Shown here: positions 12,777 through 15,013 of the stretch, one piece after another | How positions within the stretch are numbered: position 1 is the stretch's first letter | Layout of the letters: every line of letters begins with the position of its first letter | The notes under the pieces: model-generated | The model's input: only the letters and a program-made list of their open reading frames with translations | Databases searched by the model: none | Told to the model about the DNA's origin: nothing | Translations under genes and position numbers: made by a program | Source: Serpentinicella sp031432315 | GTDB taxonomy: Bacteria; Bacillota; Clostridia; Peptostreptococcales; Natronincolaceae | NCBI RefSeq assembly: GCF_031432315.1 | Contig: NZ_JAVKGO010000020.1 | Coordinates: 1-15,013 of the forward strand | DNA: 15,013 bases | Reading direction: 5' to 3'

Positions 12777-14846
12777 TTGCCTAGAGAGTTTACGCTACAA
12801 AAAACAAGAAATATTGGAATTATGGCGCATATTGACGCTGGAAAAACAACAACTACTGAAAGAATACTTTTCTATACAGGTAGAGTTAGAAAACTTGGAG
12901 AAACCCATGAAGGTGCTTCTCAAATGGACTGGATGGACCAAGAAAAAGAAAGAGGAATCACAATAACCTCTGCTGCGACGACATGTCAATGGGATGATCA
13001 TAGAATAAACATTATTGATACACCAGGGCACGTGGACTTCACGGTTGAAGTTGAAAGATCTCTAAGGGTTTTAGATGGTTCAGTTGCAGTATTCTGTGCT
13101 AAAGGTGGAGTTGAGCCCCAATCAGAAACTGTTTGGAGACAGGCTGATAAATATAAAGTTCCTAGAATGGCATTTGTAAATAAAATGGATATATTAGGTG
13201 CTGATTTCTACAATGTACTTTCTATGATGAAGGAAAGATTAGGTGCTAATGCAGTACCTGCACAACTTCCTATAGGCAAAGAAGATACATTTAAGGGTAT
13301 TATCAACTTGATAAAAATGAATGCGGTTATATACCATGATAACCTAGGTCAGAACATCGAGGTTGTTGATATTCCTGAAGAAATGCGTGAGCAAGCTGAT
13401 GAGTATAGAACGGCTCTTATCGAAGCGGTTGCAGAAACAGATGAAGAGCTAATGATGAAGTATTTAGAGGGCGAAGAACTAACTGAGGAAGAGATTGTTG
13501 CTGGGCTAAGAAAAGGTACTATAGCTACAACGATTACACCTGTATTTTGTGGGTCTTCTTATAAAAACAGAGGAGTTCAACCACTGATAGATGCTATCGT
13601 TACGTATATGCCATCACCTTTAGATATTCCTGCAATTAAAGGGATATCTGCGGATTCAGAAGAAGAAATTGAAAGACACGCAGATGATGAAGAGCCATTT
13701 TCAGCACTTGCATTTAAAATAATGGCAGACCCTTATGTTGGAAAACTTGCTTTTTTTAGAGTTTACTCAGGTACGCTTGAGTCTGGATCATATGTTTTAA
13801 ACTCTACTAAAAACAAGAAGGAAAGAGTAGGGAGAATTCTACAAATGCATGCAAACACAAGAGAAGAATTAACTCAAGTGTATGCAGGTGACATTGCTGC
13901 GGCGGTAGGATTGAAAGATACTACTACTGGAGATACATTATGCGATCCGGGTAGTGCGGTTATTTTAGAGTCAATGGAGTTCCCAGAGCCTGTTATTTCG
14001 GTAGCTATTGAACCTAAAACAAAAGCAGGTCAAGAAAAAATGAGTACTGCGCTTCAAAAGCTGGCGGAGGAAGACCCAACATTTAGAACATACACTGATG
14101 AAGATACTGGTCAAACGATTATAGCAGGAATGGGTGAACTTCACTTAGAGATTATCGTTGACAGAATGCTTAGAGAATTTAAAGTTGAAGCTAATATTGG
14201 TAAACCACAAGTTGCTTATAAAGAAACAATTACTCAAGCGACGGAAATTGATTCTAAGTATGCTAAACAGTCTGGTGGTCGAGGACAATATGGTCATGTT
14301 AAACTTAGAGTTACACCTCAAGAACCTGGTCAAGGTTATGAGTTTGTAAATAAAATCGTCGGTGGAGCAATACCAAAAGAGTATATTCCTGCTGTAGATG
14401 CAGGTATACAAGAAGCGATGAAAAACGGTGCCCTTGGTGGATACGAAGTGGTAGACCTTAAGGTTGAGCTATATGATGGATCATACCATGATGTTGACTC
14501 ATCAGAGATGGCTTATAAGATTGCCGGATCAATGGGTATTAAAGATGCAATGAAAAAAGGGAAAGCTGTTCTATTAGAGCCTTATATGAAAGTTGAAGTT
14601 GTTACTCCTGAAGAATATATGGGAGACGTAATTGGTGACTTAAACTCTCGTAGAGGGAAGATAGAAGGTATGGAGCCAAGAAATGGTGCACAAGTAATTA
14701 GATGTTTTGTACCACTTTCTGAGATGTTCGGTTATGCAACTGACCTTCGCTCTAAATCTCAAGGCCGTGCTAACTATTCAATGCAATTTGATCATTTTGA
14801 GCAAGTGCCAGGAGGCATTGCAGAAAAGATTATTGAAGGAAAGTAG
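12777..14846 (+). CDS. fusA: Elongation factor G
   Basis: EF-G is the GTPase that drives translocation of tRNA and mRNA and helps recycle ribosomes. The 689-residue product has all G motifs: AHIDAGKT (17-24), switch II DTPGHVDF (81-88) and NKMD (135-138), plus RGITIT (59-64) in switch I. Domains II to V follow, with the domain IV tip region (GRGQYGHVKLRV...) intact and the C-terminal FGYATDLRSKSQGRANYSMQF near residues 652-672. The size is typical and no fusidic-acid resistance change is obvious by eye. The TTG start has GGAAGGAGG (12762-12770) 6 bases upstream. TTCCT (12755-12759) could pair weakly with this SD, hinting at coupling to rpsG translation. Confidence 0.98.
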   Translation: MPREFTLQKTRNIGIMAHIDAGKTTTTERILFYTGRVRKLGETHEGASQMDWMDQEKERGITITSAATTCQWDDHRINIIDTPGHVDFTVEVERSLRVLDGSVAVFCAKGGVEPQSETVWRQADKYKVPRMAFVNKMDILGADFYNVLSMMKERLGANAVPAQLPIGKEDTFKGIINLIKMNAVIYHDNLGQNIEVVDIPEEMREQADEYRTALIEAVAETDEELMMKYLEGEELTEEEIVAGLRKGTIATTITPVFCGSSYKNRGVQPLIDAIVTYMPSPLDIPAIKGISADSEEEIERHADDEEPFSALAFKIMADPYVGKLAFFRVYSGTLESGSYVLNSTKNKKERVGRILQMHANTREELTQVYAGDIAAAVGLKDTTTGDTLCDPGSAVILESMEFPEPVISVAIEPKTKAGQEKMSTALQKLAEEDPTFRTYTDEDTGQTIIAGMGELHLEIIVDRMLREFKVEANIGKPQVAYKETITQATEIDSKYAKQSGGRGQYGHVKLRVTPQEPGQGYEFVNKIVGGAIPKEYIPAVDAGIQEAMKNGALGGYEVVDLKVELYDGSYHDVDSSEMAYKIAGSMGIKDAMKKGKAVLLEPYMKVEVVTPEEYMGDVIGDLNSRRGKIEGMEPRNGAQVIRCFVPLSEMFGYATDLRSKSQGRANYSMQFDHFEQVPGGIAEKIIEGK

Positions 14847-14855
14847 TTGCCTTAT

Positions 14856-14899
14856 AAGTGAATAGTGGATTGTATTTAAACAGACCACTATTTACTTTT
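14856..14899 (+). terminator. Hairpin between fusA and tuf
   Basis: AAGTGAATAGTGG (14856-14868) pairs with CCACTATTTACTT (14885-14897), 13 bp with one G-U, around a 16-nt loop. It ends in TTTT (14896-14899) and very AT-rich DNA. It would work as a partial terminator or an mRNA-end stabiliser in the 108-bp gap. No clear promoter with a good -35 lies between it and tuf, so at least some read-through into tuf is likely. Confidence 0.55.
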
Positions 14900-14954
14900 A
14901 TATTATAAAAATACTTAATAAAAATATTAATTAATAATTAAGGAGGAATAAGAA

Positions 14955-15013
14955 ATGGGAAAAGCAAAGTTTGAGAGAAGCAAACCTCATGTAAACATTG
15001 GAACAATAGGACA
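14955..15013 (+). CDS. tuf: Elongation factor Tu, N-terminal start (partial, second tuf copy)
   Basis: The first 19 codons, MGKAKFERSKPHVNIGTIG, are the typical start of EF-Tu, leading into the GHVDHGKT P-loop that lies beyond the window. A strong AAGGAGG is placed 8 bases before the ATG. It follows fusA, the standard str-operon order. With the tuf tail at the left edge, the organism carries at least two tuf genes, provided the window is not an assembly artefact. Only the identity can be given, since the rest of the gene is not visible. Confidence 0.96.
   Translation, partial: MGKAKFERSKPHVNIGTIG

Noticed and set aside
14158..14349. Plus-strand 63-codon frame inside fusA
   Set aside because: It is a shifted-frame shadow of the EF-G domain IV coding region with lysine/leucine-rich composition and no ribosome binding site.

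Overview
The window is a chromosomal segment of a low-GC Firmicute, almost certainly a member of the class Clostridia. It carries the classical transcription/translation super-cluster in the order tuf(end)-rpmG-secE-nusG-rplK-rplA-rplJ-rplL-rpoB-rpoC-L7Ae-like-rpsL-rpsG-fusA-tuf(start), all on the + strand. The AT-rich codon use, strong Shine-Dalgarno (SD) sequences, the Gram-positive insert in S12, the L7Ae-family gene between rpoC and rpsL, and two tuf copies at the ends all point to Clostridia. An Alkaliphilus/Natronincola-like organism is a guess from protein flavour only.

Layout: 1-77 is the 3' end of a first EF-Tu gene, followed by a hairpin. A promoter at 150-178 opens an operon of rpmG (TTG start, only 49 codons), secE, nusG, rplK and rplA. 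A second promoter (2586-2614) and an L10-type leader with an attenuator drive rplJ-rplL, which end in a strong terminator (3715-3744). A third promoter (3803-3832) drives rpoB-rpoC, closed by a 28-bp perfect palindrome. A fourth promoter (11348-11376) drives the str operon: the L7Ae-like gene, rpsL, rpsG, fusA and the second tuf. That tuf starts at 14955 and runs off the window.

All the genes supply the ribosome, its elongation factors, the core RNA polymerase, the Sec translocon subunit SecE or the NusG factor linking transcription to translation. Control appears to work at several levels. Four promoters share a consensus TTGACA and an extended (TGn) -10. Probable r-protein feedback sites exist for L1 (rplK-rplA gap) and L10 (rplJ leader). 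A structured RNA lies in the rpsL-rpsG gap where an S7 site might be expected.

I do not see a previously undescribed multi-gene system here: the gene content is conserved housekeeping. The parts worth a second look are non-coding: the foldable rpsL-rpsG spacer, the SD-hairpin-AUG arrangement of nusG, and the inverted repeat bracketing the rpmG promoter. No tRNA, rRNA, CRISPR, insertion sequence or phage feature was recognised, and no gene-free stretch exceeds 300 bases.
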